Made by a program: the position numbers and the translations under genes
In this document: positions 45,191 through 55,701 of the stretch, one piece after another
How the letters are laid out: every line of letters starts with the position of its first letter
How positions within the stretch are numbered: the first letter of the stretch is position 1
Assembly (NCBI GenBank): GCA_018902385.1
Contig: JABSSW010000023.1
Coordinates: 372,001 to 436,000 of the forward strand
From: Physcia stellaris
Taxonomy: Eukaryota; Ascomycota; Lecanoromycetes; Caliciales; Physciaceae
DNA length: 64,000 nucleotides
Direction: 5' to 3'
The notes under the pieces: generated by a model
The model's input: the letters and a program-made list of their open reading frames with translations, nothing else
The model's database searches: none
Told to the model about the DNA's origin: nothing

Positions 45191-47071
45191 ATGAAGAGCT
45201 TTGTGCTACGTGCTACATTCACCCGAATCAATCCATGGATCTGCCCACAATGTATACAACGCCAGCTTCCTTCCAGACGCGCTGCTAGCAGATTTTCTAC
45301 AATAAGCCATCGCTTGCGTCCCCAAAACAGGAGGAGGCGGTTCGTGCTACTGACTGCGGGCGCTGGAACTGTCGGAGCTGGCGCTCTGGTAGCCGTATCT
45401 GACGAGGTCAAGCATGCCTATGCTGCAACTGAGCGAACAGCCCGTGTGGCTAGTACGCTCTTCACCTGTATAAATGAGTGGGTTTCTTCGAAGAATTTTG
45501 ACATGGGAAATGCAGCTGATATTGTTTTTGCAGCTACCGGGTAACCTTAAAGCATAAGCCAGAGAAGGAAGAAGAATGGCGATCCTTGCTGAGCGCATGC
45601 CATCAGAGATGCGCAGATCGTACGCTTCGAGCTTTAGAGAAAAATGGCTCCATATTCATTAAGCTCGGTCAGCATCTCAGCAGCATGGGCTACCTTCTGC
45701 CCCTTGAATGGACGGAGACGTTCGTACCGCTACAAGACAAGTGTCCTGTCTCATCGTACGAGTCGATAGAGGAGATGTTCATCGAAGATACCGGTTCTCC
45801 AATATCAGAACACTTTGAATATTTCGAGAAGGAGCCGATCGGTGCAGCTTCACTGGCTCAAGTACACAAGGCGAAAGTCAAAGGCACCGGCCAGGAGGTA
45901 GCAGTGAAAGTTCAACACCCTTCTCTGGCGGAGTGGGTGCCCCTAGACCTAGTACTGACCAAGTTCACCTTTTCGATGCTCAAGAGGTTCTTTCCCGACT
46001 ATGATCTCTCATGGCTTTCGGATGAGATGGAGAATTCTTTGCCTCAGGAATTGGACTTTGCATTGGAAGGCGAGAATGCCATGCGCACGAGACACCACTT
46101 TGCCAACATTCATGGCTCGCCCCTCATCATTCCTGACGTTAAATGGGGTTTGAAGCGAATACTAGTAATGGACTACGTGACAGGTCACAGAACTGACGAC
46201 CTTGAATATATCGATAGTCACGGCATAGACCGAGATGAGGTTTCGGCAGCCCTGGGACACATCTTCAATGAGATGATTTTTGGGGACACCCCTTTACACT
46301 GCGATCCTCATGGCGGGAACATAGCCATCCGGAGGAACTGGAAAAGACGAAAGCCTAACTTCGACATCATACTGTACGATCATGGACTTTACAGAGACAT
46401 ACCAAAACAGCTCCGACGAGACTATGCAAAGCTGTGGCTAGCAGTCATCGACGCTGACGAGCAGAAAATGCGCAAGTATGCTTACGCTGTTGCCGGTATC
46501 ACCGATGCCCAATTTCCTCTGTTCGCCAGCGCGATTACTGGACGTGATTACCGAGCAGTGACACGTTCCGTCGTGTCAAGCAGATCTGCTGCGGAGAAAG
46601 AGGAGATATCTGGAGCCATGGGTGATGGTCTACTACAACAGGTGAGATCTATTGAGCCTTCCCACGCATCAGAGTATGGGCTAATGCTATGTAGCTTGTA
46701 CAATTGTTAGGTCAAGTGCCAAGGATTATTCTCTTGATATTGAAGACGAACGACCTGAGTTAGTCCCTCCATTCCTGGTCTTTGTTTACCTTGACTGACT
46801 GTACACAGCTCGTAGCCTGGACGAAAACCTCCACACCCGACAAGGCCCCGTCAGAACGTTTATGATCCTCGCCCGCTACTGCAGCAGAACAGTGTTCCAG
46901 GAGCAGATGGAGTTGATCCGTCAGCACGGTAGCATTCTTTGGCCTTTGAACCTCTTCCAATTCCTCAAGGCATGGAGTTCTTACATGAGAGTCGAAGTCA
47001 AATTGTCCTTGTATGAATATTACATCTCCATCAGGCGGCTTGCGGGCTTTTCTGTTACTTCGGGCATCTAG
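45191..47071 (+). CDS. ABC1/ADCK1-type atypical kinase, mitochondrial (Mcp2-like)
   Basis: UbiB/ABC1 family member linked to mitochondrial lipid homeostasis. Exons 45191-45477, 45534-46641, 46695-46758 and 46809-47071 sum to 573 aa. The N-terminus (MKSFVLRATFTRINPWICPQ) is a basic presequence, followed by a Gly/Ala-rich membrane segment (FVLLTAGAGTVGAGALVAVS). Kinase-like landmarks: the family-specific KxGQ in SIFIKLGQHLSSMGYLLPLE, Ala-rich nucleotide loop EPIGAASLAQVHKAKV, catalytic-type Lys in EVAVKVQHPSL, QELDFALEGENAMR, HCDPHGGNIAIR (catalytic loop) and ILYDHGLYRDIP (DFG-like). The order and sequence best match Mcp2/ADCK1 rather than Coq8. The family acts as ATPase or unorthodox kinase; the substrate is unknown. 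All introns are GT-AG. It lies beside other mitochondrial genes, without obvious functional coupling. Confidence 0.93.
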
Positions 47072-47289
47072 CGTGGTGTTGGGGAGATGGATACCAATAT
47101 TGCTGTTGCATAGCGTAGGTAGTAGTTGGCGAAAAGGTGCTTTTCGAACCCATGGTGATCGTTTCATGACCATCACTTTCAGTATTTCAGTCTCGCTACC
47201 GCTTTGATAGGTCGATTTGTAGAAGAGAATACCCTCATAACCAGCAACCCGCAGCCAGGAAACCCAGCCAGGCTTTCAGATATGCAACA
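47072..47289. other. Short region after ABC1-kinase gene
   Basis: 3' sequence of the kinase gene; no feature of its own. Confidence 0.4.
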
Positions 47290-47930
47290 ACTCTCAAGAC
47301 GCAAAGCCAGAGTAGACCTCGCACTGCAAGCCAGTCCCACTCACGGCTACATAACTGCTGCTAACGCCTCTGCCGTAACACCAGCAGGCCCCTCTCCCAC
47401 CCACGCTCCCACCCCATTCACCCCAAGCCCCATCCACCGCCTCTGCCTTCGCACCGGTATCACAACCGGGCTGCACGGCGACACAGGTCACCAACGACGC
47501 CGTGGGCCGCACACACGCTTGCTGCAGATATCGACTGCTGCGACCTAGGCGTCGGTGAGGGTGGTGAGGGTTTGGAGTGTCGGAGTGGGGGTTTGGCGTG
47601 GGTGCTGCGGGTGGGGAGAAAGTTGTTGATGCTGGGGCGGTGATTGGTGGGGGGTTAAGTTGGCTGGGAGTTGGGTTGCTGGGAGGGGTGTGCCGGGGAG
47701 GAAGGTGGATGGGAGGGCAGAGGGTCGGGGCTTCTTAATTGCTGCTGCTGCTGCTGCTGCTGGGAGACCGGGATGAAGAAGGGTTGGGGGAGGGCGTCAG
47801 CGCTAGGAGGGGGGAGGAGGTTGAGACCGGCGTGACTGTTGGGATCTTAGGAGGGGGACGGAGATGATAGATGCAGGAAGAGGTGTGGATGTCGAGTGTT
47901 GGATAATTGGCGAATGGGGAGGTCAGTTCA
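47290..47930 (-). pseudogene. Possible decayed Ser/Pro/Thr-rich secreted protein gene
   Basis: Extreme strand bias: the plus strand is G-rich and the minus strand C-rich. On the minus strand, Pro/Ser/Thr-rich frames run for long stretches (for example PPKIPTVTPVSTSSPLLALT, then PSPNPSSSRSPSSSSSSSN; and KPRPSALPSTFLPGTPLPAT... ending TLQTLTTLTDA), but each ends in a stop. One stop follows TLTDA immediately and the frame resumes as VAAVDICSKRVCGP; in another frame ASLVTCVAVQPGCDTGAKAE continues. This is what a mucin-like stalk plus a Cys-bearing domain would look like after point and frame mutations. No start, signal peptide or splice pattern could be assembled. It could equally be non-coding low-complexity DNA. 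Confidence 0.3.
47741..47762. repeat. (GCT)7 trinucleotide repeat
   Basis: Seven uninterrupted GCT units (CAG/AGC on the other strand) inside the C-rich minus-strand region; in the Ser frame they code poly-Ser. Confidence 0.9.
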
Positions 47931-48441
47931 CGTAGATGCTTTGCAGAAGGAAGAGACCGTCTAAATTTTGGGGAGCGTTGGGGTTAGAGATTCGGATGCT
48001 TTTGTGGATTCTTGGAGAGTCTGTTCTTCCTAGTACCATAGCTCCGTGTATCTTTTATTCTTGTCATCTGCCCGCCATTCAACAGTCGTGCAAATCGGAG
48101 CATAGAGCCGAGAACAATGTGTCCTTGTTTCCAAACGGTAGGAGATATTCGATCCAGGTAGGGCCCGCTGTCATCAGGGAACGAGGTCGTCTCAGGGCAG
48201 CTTCGACTCTCATGCAACACCAAACCTTAAGCATTTCGTCTCGGTCGATTATTCAATCCTAGGATTGTGCGGACACTCACATTGTATGAGTCTGACATTG
48301 GCGACTCAGGAATATACCGATGTAGGAAAAGGGAGCAAATGAAACCAGCGGCAATAAAAGATATTCACAGCTTAGTGATTCACTAATCACCTGTTGAAGG
48401 CATACCTCTTTGTTGACTGTCGAGTCTCGACCTCAAAGCGT
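47931..48441. other. Intergenic region
   Basis: About 0.5 kb before the hydrolase stop. No gene recognised; the plus-strand open frame 47936-48262 looks accidental. Confidence 0.45.
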
Positions 48442-49695
48442 TCAGAACCTCCCAAGGTCCTTTGCAACCGCACACTCCATCGCAAAGCCAAATACACGGG
48501 AATACCAGCCTCTACCGACCCTACACAGCTCCCCGCAGTGCGCTGACCCCAACACTAGCCCGCTCTCCACCCTCGGACTCTTCTCGAAGACCGCTGCAAA
48601 GTCCCGCACAAGCTGCTCGCTGACTTCCCATAGTCGATCTGACTCTGCTAGACCATACATCACTGGGACAGAAACCCTCGATGTGTACTTCGTCCAATAG
48701 CTAAGCCACTGCGTCAAGCCATCGGATATCTCACCAAAAGGTATTTCTGCTTGAAGCGCTAGTGTTTGCTTGTAGATTGAAGGGTCTGCCATCTTTTCAT
48801 CAGGCTTTCCGAGCATGACTGGGTCTTTGAACTCGACTGGAAACTTGCTAATAGATACAATGATATTAGTACTTCCTAGGTCCCCATTAGGCTTACAATC
48901 GACGACTCTCAAGCAAGCTACATTATCCATTCATTTCCATGCTAGGCTGAAATCAGACACAATGAGAGGTTTAACATTACCTCAGAAATCAGGTAAACTT
49001 ACACTGCCGCTGGCTTTGCTTTCAACATCTCAATTTGGGTTTCCAGTCCCTTCCCTTGTCTCAATTTAGTTCCGATACCAGAAATTACCAACCCGGCCAG
49101 AGGATACAAGCTGCTATCGCTATTCAGGGCAGCAGCAATTATGGCTGAAAACGACCCCATGGAGTGCGTCATGAGAATGATGCTTGATACTCCCAAGCGG
49201 GATGCGTACTCCTTCCAGATAGCTGGTAAGATCTCTTGGTGAAGATGTCTTCCTTCTTCCTGGAGATAGGTGGAGTCCTCCGGAAAAGGTGGAACGGGTG
49301 TAGTGTCCTTGTAGCTTGGACGATTGATAGCTAGGAATGGGACTCCCAGGGCGGAACTGACGGGTAGAGCCGAATGCTGGTCGTCGGCGAAGAAGTAGCT
49401 GGCGCTATACGTACCGCCGTGGACCGCCACGATTAACGGAAGCGTAGATGGACCGCTGACTTGGTCGCGGTCAGGGAAGGAAGCAAGTCCCGTAACAATT
49501 GCATCATTGGAGAGTGAGAGCGCACAGGCCTCCATGGATAATGCTATACTTCGGAGGACTGATGGCCTTCTTAATGCACAACTGAGTATTGGCACTTGAA
49601 CAAGGAAAGTGTACTTTGATGTAGAAATCTACACCGCTTGGAAGGGGCAGCAAAACTTTGAAGCGTGTGAAAGAGATGGAAGTCTCTAGATCCAT
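48442..49695 (-). CDS. Alpha/beta-hydrolase fold protein
   Basis: Three exons, 49596-49695, 49003-49543 and 48442-48847, give 348 aa in phase. The start exon reads MDLETSISFTRFKVLLPLPS, GVDFYIKVHFPCS. The hydrolase fold follows with the oxyanion-hole-type block LPLIVAVHGGTYSASYFF, ALGVPFLAINRPSYKDT, and the nucleophile elbow SSIILMTHSMGSFSAIIAAA. The usual GxSxG has Thr in place of the first Gly (THSMG), a known but less common variant. The cap region is followed by VPVMYGLAESDRLWEV (acid residue) and LVLGSAHCGELCRVG (catalytic His). No secretion signal is seen; probably cytosolic. Such fungal hydrolases often accompany secondary metabolism, but no biosynthetic gene lies nearby. Substrate unknown. 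Confidence 0.88.
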
Positions 49696-50601
49696 AAAGC
49701 ATGGTCTCCATACAGTGATCTTTCACAGCCCGTGGGCTAGCGTCGTGTAACTGTACGGAGCAAGCTTGGCCAAAGTTATCCCTGCTGAACGGGGACGAGC
49801 TGCTAGGTGTAGAGACAATTCACCCACTGAGGACTACTGTAACCCTTTTGAGCCTCTACTACTCTGAAAGGGACCATCAACGAGGTTCGAATGACATCTT
49901 GCAATATGCAAGTCGACAAGCAGGGTCCAAGCAGAGGTCTTCACCCGTTGGTCGGAAGTTCAGCCGGAATCGTCAAGGATTCAATGAGCTTTATTCTTAC
50001 CCCTGGGCTGGAGCCATTCAGTTGTCGCAGAAATATACCGAGTAGAGTTGCCGGAAGCAGGCAGTTAGATAGGCATGAGGTGGACAGCCTCGTGGCACTG
50101 TCATCAAACCGACTTCAAGAGTATAGAGAAGTCTGGTGGCAAACGGTTACTTGTAGAGACCTCTCAAAAAGGGTTTCTTCATGTCTTGTATGGCGGGCTT
50201 CTTTCCTTTTCTTTCGATTCCAGTGATACGGTGATGATTTCTCCTCGGTCACTTTGCTTCTCTGCCAAACCCACGACTTTCCCTATTCTCACCATCCGAG
50301 TCGCAAAAAGCAAGCCTCTCTCCTTATCAAGCCAGAAGATAAGTGCGTGATAGTAACCAATACTATAGGCCACACTTTGCCACATACAGCTGGAATCTAA
50401 CAGGGTATCTTAATAGGGGAGGGAATGGTCTGACAGACGCGGGGACTTCGACGCCTAAAGATACTTAGAGCGGGGTAGCTTCTTGTTTTGCTTGTGCTTG
50501 GCATTAATGGGTGGGACATTCAAAAGCCATTCACCGTTGCTGCTTTTCACCATGGCCCCGCTTATCCAGCTACGGTCGACTCTATCCAACTCCAAGTCGA
50601 G
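49696..50601. other. Intergenic region, divergent genes
   Basis: About 0.9 kb between the hydrolase (-) and the P-loop kinase (+). No supported gene; open frames at 49891-50226 and 50075-50350 are unrecognised. Confidence 0.45.
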
Positions 50602-51443
50602 ATGGAGGAGCAGGTGGACCGATTAGTGAAGAAAACCTGGGGTCAGCGAACTCGCCTACGCTCTGTTCAGGCCTACAAACTCACCATCCTCGCCAGACAA
50701 ATACCAGCAACTACCCACCTCGAAGCGCCTTCTGATAGCAGTAGCCGGCATACCGGGTTCTGGTAAGCATTCTTCATCGTCCTTCTGCCACAGTACTGAA
50801 GAGTGATACTTTCCCAGGAAAGACAACGCTCGCCTCTACGGTCTCATCTCGACTCAACGCCCTGCATTCCGAGAACACTCCTGCCTGCGGTCATAGTCTC
50901 ATCGCAGCTTTTATTCCCTTAGACGGCTATCATCTCACCCGCGCCCAGCTTTCTGCGCTGCCCGACCCCTCAACGGCTCACGCGCGCCGCGGCGCTGCCT
51001 TCACCTTTGACGCTTCTGCCTACCTCTCTCTCGTGAAGCAACTCAGAGCGCCCATATGTCCCGAGAGCAAGACAATCTATGCGCCGTCTTTCGATCACGC
51101 AGTCAAAGATCCTGTTGCTGATGACATTCCCGTGGCGCCAACCGTGAGGGTGTGTGTTTTCGAAGGCAATTATGTTGCTCTAAATAAGGATGAGTGGGCA
51201 GAGGCTGCGGCGCTGATGGATGAAATTTGGTGGGTTGAGGTTGACGAGAAGGTCGCAAGAGAGCGGTTAGTAAGACGACATGTCAAGGCTGGGATAGCAA
51301 AAGATGCTCAAGAGGCGGGGAAGAGAGCAGATGAAAATGACCTGGTCAACGGGAAGGAGATTAGCGAGGGTAGGGTGGACATGGTACAGGAGTGGATCCA
51401 CAGTCGGGAGGATGACGCGTGGAAGCCTGAGGCGCAAGATTAA
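50602..51443 (+). CDS. P-loop kinase, YFH7/uridine kinase-like
   Basis: Exons 50602-50641, 50697-50762 and 50818-51443 give 243 aa. The first exon holds only MEEQVDRLVKKTW; the second continues DKYQQLPTSKRLLIAVAGIP and the Walker A motif GIPGSGKTTLAS is interrupted by the second intron inside GSG. Other landmarks: IAAFIPLDGYHLTRAQLSAL, DPSTAHARRGAAFTFDASAY, IYAPSFDHAVKDPVADDIPV, VRVCVFEGNYVALNKDEW and the Arg-rich lid VARERLVRRHVKAGIAKD. These match the fungal Yfh7 family (phosphoribulokinase/uridine-kinase superfamily), whose substrate is undetermined. Both introns are 55 nt with GT-AG ends. Probably cytosolic. The tiny first exon would be missed by simple ORF calling. Confidence 0.9.
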
Positions 51444-51832
51444 GATGGGAAGTCCTAATCAGTCAATGTGAAGCAATCTCTCAGATGATTCAGCTGTCAT
51501 TGCTGTGTAATTAGGTATCTTGTTGTTCTACAAAGAGAGATTCCGTGCTTGGTAACAACTTTTGGCAAAGCGAAAACAGCCTAAGAAAGAGTCCACAGCA
51601 TAATCTATTTTGAAAATCGCCAAAATACAAGCTAGTTCTGATGCACCAAAACCAAGACTCATAGGTCTATTCTCCGTCGAAGACGACTGTCTGTAGGAAG
51701 TAAGTCTCGCCGATGGAAGCATGGCATTGAGCTTCTGTCTCCTCAGTCGCTGCGTAATCGATGCAGTCGGATTAGGCATATCACAGAAATGTCAACGTGA
51801 GCAGGAGGCATCACCAGTGTCCATGCAGATGC
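51444..51832. other. Tail-to-tail intergenic region
   Basis: About 0.39 kb between converging stops. No feature recognised. Confidence 0.5.
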
Positions 51833-53332
51833 TCAAAGCCTCTCTCTAGCAGGTCGTACACCACTAGAGCGTTCACCGCCAATCTCCGTGGCTCTGACGT
51901 GGCGAAGGCGTTCTCGCCTATACCTGTCCTCGTACATCCGGTCCATATCAGGAATCCCTTCGGATATTGGAGCACTGTTCGCCACGGAACTTCGAAGTGC
52001 GTTGATTTCCGCATCAACCTGCTGAAGCTGTTCTTCCCGATCCGTAGATCCAGTGTCATAATGGCGAGAGTACACGGGACCGCGAGATGGCGGAGCAGAA
52101 GTCATCATGTAGCTAGCATTTCCAGCCGCTAGTCCATGAATTGTCATATTCGTGCTTTCATCTTCAGTAAGAGAGTCCTCAGAGTCAGTGTTGTCGCAGA
52201 GGTTAGGATAGAAACCGGCGGCGGACGCTGAGGAGGGTAAAGTAGCGAGGGTACCATAGGAATTGGAGCTCGCAGGGTTTGGCGCAACGGATGCGGAGGC
52301 GGAGGCTGTTGCAGATGTGAATGATGAGTGAACACTAGGTACGCGCTCATCGGGGGTGATGGTGGTCAACAAAGTATCCCAAGCGTCATCCTCTGGGCTA
52401 AAGCTCCTGCGCCGGTCGCCCAGACCATCGACGGAACGATTGTGGGGAGGTGATGAACGAGTCTCAACTCCAGGTGGCGTTCGGTGTCGGTGACCCATTC
52501 GACGTAGACGAGGGAGTTCGCTCAAGGGATCGTAGCTGGATGGGTCGATTTCACGCCAAGCTCGACTGGTTTCCTCACGGGTCCTGCGCGCCTCCTGCCT
52601 GATTCTTTCCACCTCGACGCGTGGTCTGGTGATTTCGTCCAACATTGCTTGATGCGTACTCCTTCGTGACATGCGCGGTGTGTAATGATCCATGGGTTCA
52701 TGAACTAAACTGTCGGCAGGGGCAAACCTGGATGAGTAGTTCGCAGCATTTGGCGGAGCGGTGAAGCCGTCTGGCGAGGATTGATTCGAAGACTCCTCGA
52801 ATGAATATGGTGGAGTTGGCATATACCTTGGAGGAGGAGACCTCGATGGAGCTTGAGTCCCATCGCGCGTCGCACCATTGTCGGTAGACCTTCGTAGCAC
52901 TTCCGAGTATGATGTGCGTTCTGGGTCCTCGATTCCGATTAGGTCTGGCAGGTCATCGTAGTCACGTAAGATCCTTATACGCTGTGAAGGACGTTCATAG
53001 CTAAGCCCGTCCCGAAGAAGGGCCCTTCCATTGCTGAGACGTTGCTGTCGGCTGGCTTCCGCGCGCTCAGCCTCAGCACGTGCGGCTTCCTGTTCGGCTT
53101 CTAGCACCAAACGCTCTGGATCGCGGCCTCGGTAGCGCATAAACTCTTGCATGAGACGGCGCTGATGGAAATCTCGAGATGCAGCGTCGCGATGTGCGCG
53201 CGACGATGGACGATCGCGAACATGAGTAGTATATCTGACAGTACGCTGGCGGCGGATGGCTGACCGCGCTGGAGCGCAAGGGTCGACCTTGATGGCAGTC
53301 TTGATCTCATTGGCATCGGGTTCGACGAACAT
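51833..53332 (-). CDS. Unrecognised Arg/Ser-rich protein, 499 aa
   Basis: Single long frame with ATG at 53332 (MFVEPDANEIKTAIKVDPCA). No domain recognised. It is basic and largely disordered, with a predicted coiled coil around residues 70-95 (VLEAEQEAARAEAERAEASR) and another around RVEVERIRQEARRTREETSR. Other blocks: DYDDLPDLIGIEDPERTSYS, ELPRLRRMGHRHRTPPGVET, SPEDDAWDTLLTTITPDERV (perhaps the best conserved, being acidic and structured), a Ser/Ala low-complexity run, and a C-terminal EINALRSSVANSAPISEG, DMDRMYEDRYRRERLRHVRA. Many SP sites suggest phosphoregulation. The C-terminal motif arrangement recalls fungal proteins of unknown function found with an XTEDDSWxxLLxTITPDxxxPS signature, but I cannot name one. 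Nuclear or cytoskeletal scaffolding is a guess. Confidence 0.75.
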   Translation of the reverse strand: MFVEPDANEIKTAIKVDPCAPARSAIRRQRTVRYTTHVRDRPSSRAHRDAASRDFHQRRLMQEFMRYRGRDPERLVLEAEQEAARAEAERAEASRQQRLSNGRALLRDGLSYERPSQRIRILRDYDDLPDLIGIEDPERTSYSEVLRRSTDNGATRDGTQAPSRSPPPRYMPTPPYSFEESSNQSSPDGFTAPPNAANYSSRFAPADSLVHEPMDHYTPRMSRRSTHQAMLDEITRPRVEVERIRQEARRTREETSRAWREIDPSSYDPLSELPRLRRMGHRHRTPPGVETRSSPPHNRSVDGLGDRRRSFSPEDDAWDTLLTTITPDERVPSVHSSFTSATASASASVAPNPASSNSYGTLATLPSSASAAGFYPNLCDNTDSEDSLTEDESTNMTIHGLAAGNASYMMTSAPPSRGPVYSRHYDTGSTDREEQLQQVDAEINALRSSVANSAPISEGIPDMDRMYEDRYRRERLRHVRATEIGGERSSGVRPARERL

Positions 53333-53936
53333 GCTGCGCAGAGCATATCAGTCAGCATATGCATAGTGGCCTGGGGGTGTTGCTTGCACAATGAGGCAAA
53401 CTGGCAGACGCGCGACAAGGCGCGAAACTTGAACTCACCGTAAACCCATGATTGGTTGCGCAAACGCCGACGAAAGATATGTGAACTGATCGCCGGAAGC
53501 TCAACTTCACTTTGGCAGTGAATAGCGGGTGAATTGAATGGTAGTGATGACTGTAGGAGGTGGAAGGATGGTTGTGAGGCTGAAGGATGACTGAGGTTGG
53601 GCTTTTTGAGGGGAGAATTTGCGAAACGGGCGGAGCGAGGGAGCGAGTCGATCATCAGGCGGCAGGGGCTCGCTTAGCTTGGATTGTTTTAACTACTCCT
53701 AGTGCTGTAAGGCTGACCTTGGGGACCAATCACTCACTAGCTGTCGATCATGATCAAACCACCAACAGGAGTTCTGGACTACTTACTACTATTCTACCAT
53801 TCATTCACTCTATGTCTCGTTCTGGGTAATCACAACGTGCTTTCGCTACGATGCACCCTCCCGTCTCGTCTGTATGCTCACAGTTGAAGACCTGAATATC
53901 CTTCGAAATTTATGTCTCTAATTCGTCCGAGGTGTA
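53333..53936. promoter_or_regulatory. Divergent intergenic region
   Basis: About 0.6 kb between the 499-aa protein gene (-) and the dihydrofolate synthetase gene (+). It likely holds leaders and promoters of both; no element identified. Confidence 0.35.
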
Positions 53937-55190
53937 ATGATTAATCTTGGTCTTGCACGCATCTCGCGACTCCTGAGAAGCACTGCTCTACCATGGAGAG
54001 CCATCCACGTCGCAGGTACCAACGGCAAGGGCTCGGTCTGCGCCTATCTCTCAGCCATGCTGAAAGCTGGCAATATCCGCGTCGGTCGATTCACATCGCC
54101 TCATCTTATTGACCGATGGGATTGCATCACGATCGATGAGAAGACCGTAGATCCAGAACTTTTCCTCGAGACAGAGCGAAAGGTGGAAAAGTACAATGAA
54201 ACCGAAGGTATCGGAGCCTCGGAATTTGAACTGCTGACTGCAACAGCATTCACCTTGTTCTCACAACAGAAGATCCAAATTGGGGTTGTAGAGGTTGGCA
54301 TGGGAGGAACTGAAGATGCTACCAATATACTCCAACAACCACTTGTCACAGTCATCACGAAGATTGGGCTGGACCACCAAGCACTCCTGGGAAACACAAT
54401 CGAGGACATTGCCCGTAACAAAGCCGGGATCCTCAAGCCTGGAGTATCTTGTGTAGTCGATGGAACAAACTCTCCGCAAGTCCTCGCTACGATCCGAGAT
54501 AGAGCCAATGAAAGTGGTTCTGGGCCTCTGATATGTGTACCTGAGGAGAGAAGTGAGGAGCAGACCATGATATGGAGCATCCTATCAAACAGTGCATACG
54601 AAGCTCATCAGCAGATTCACATATCTCTCGCTTTTGAAACGCTGAGCATCGCTCTCAGCCAGACTCACACCATGGCTGGGCTCCTCAAGCTGTTACCCGC
54701 TGTAAGGAACACTGTCTGGCCAGGCCGCCTTCAAACCACGAGCATAAAAAGCATTACCGGCCGAGCTAAGCCTATCATTTTAGATGGTGCCCACAATCCA
54801 CAAGCTGCTGAGGTCCTACAATCTTACGTCAACCGGAAAATTCGCCTCCCAAATGAACCTGTGACCTGGGTTATAGCGGTGTCACGCGGAAAACCAGTAC
54901 AAGAACTGCTTTCGTGCCTTCTGCTGCCTCATGATAGGCTCATCGCCTGCGAATTTGGTGCAGTGTCTGGCATGCCCTGGGTGCAAGCCATAAAAGCGGA
55001 AGCGATTGTGTCTGTTGCCAATAAAATAGGGTTACAGAAGAATTTGGTCCCTGAAAAGTCTGACGTTGTCAGTGCTCTTGTTCTAGCTACAAGACTGTCT
55101 CGGGAGCGACCTGTGATAGTAGCTGGTAGTTTGTATATGGTTTCAGATGTTCTTCGTGCACTCCGGGCCTCTACAGAACGCAAGACATAA
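53937..55190 (+). CDS. FOL3: Dihydrofolate synthetase (Mur-ligase family)
   Basis: ATP-dependent ligase that adds the first glutamate to dihydropteroate in folate synthesis. Intronless, 417 aa from ATG 53937 (MINLGLARISRLLRSTALPW). The Mur-ligase P-loop is IHVAGTNGKGSVCAYLSAML; then VGRFTSPHLIDRWDCITID, FELLTATAFTLFSQQKIQIG, VVEVGMGGTEDATNIL and TKIGLDHQALLGNTIEDIA, RNKAGILKPGVS. The C-terminal domain has RNTVWPGRLQTTSI, PIILDGAHNPQAAEVLQSYV (the conserved DGAHN) and VIVAGSLYMVSDVLRAL. Length and the short N-terminus fit Fol3 rather than the longer folylpolyglutamate synthase Met7. The protein starts directly at the fold with no presequence, so it is probably cytosolic. Confidence 0.93.
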   Translation: MINLGLARISRLLRSTALPWRAIHVAGTNGKGSVCAYLSAMLKAGNIRVGRFTSPHLIDRWDCITIDEKTVDPELFLETERKVEKYNETEGIGASEFELLTATAFTLFSQQKIQIGVVEVGMGGTEDATNILQQPLVTVITKIGLDHQALLGNTIEDIARNKAGILKPGVSCVVDGTNSPQVLATIRDRANESGSGPLICVPEERSEEQTMIWSILSNSAYEAHQQIHISLAFETLSIALSQTHTMAGLLKLLPAVRNTVWPGRLQTTSIKSITGRAKPIILDGAHNPQAAEVLQSYVNRKIRLPNEPVTWVIAVSRGKPVQELLSCLLLPHDRLIACEFGAVSGMPWVQAIKAEAIVSVANKIGLQKNLVPEKSDVVSALVLATRLSRERPVIVAGSLYMVSDVLRALRASTERKT

Positions 55191-55701
55191 ATAATAGTAG
55201 CCCAGATAGTGAATAACAATTGTGATGAGAATACAACAACTACACGGGATGATCTGGAGTCGCAGTGACTACGTTTCATCAGAATGTAAATTCGATAGAG
55301 CCATGAGATTAAAGTACTGTTTCTAATTTGACGGTTGGCGGGTACACAGGGATATCTACGTGTTTGTAGTAGCTCAACACCCACCACAACCCTCCATTCA
55401 TCAACTTTTCACCAAGACGTTCTGTTGCCCCTCGTCTTTCCGCTCAGATCGAGTGAACATGACTGCCCTTGAAATTTCGGTTCAAAACACTGTCTTTGCA
55501 CTGAAGCTTACGGTGGCTCGGCGCAAATCACCGACGATTCTCAAAGCAGGTGAACGGTGCCCTGGTATGGGATTGCATACGCCTCATTGCATTTCAGCAT
55601 CGTGATACTCCTATAAATCTGATCAGTCTGCTCCACAGATGATGAAGCTCGTGGGCGGTCACGCCGGGCACAGATATCACTGAACATCATCGTAGTTGAG
55701 G
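55191..55701. other. Intergenic region and SepH leader
   Basis: About 0.5 kb. An ATG-initiated short frame at 55459 (MTALEISVQNTVFALK...) lies upstream of SepH and could act as an upstream ORF of its leader. No other feature. Confidence 0.4.

Noticed and set aside
52144-53279. Overlapping minus-strand frames inside the 499-aa protein gene
   Set aside because: Alternative frames of a GC-rich, low-complexity coding sequence; no start context or motif.
54101-54580. Minus-strand open frame of 159 codons
   Set aside because: Antisense to dihydrofolate synthetase, whose motifs are unambiguous.
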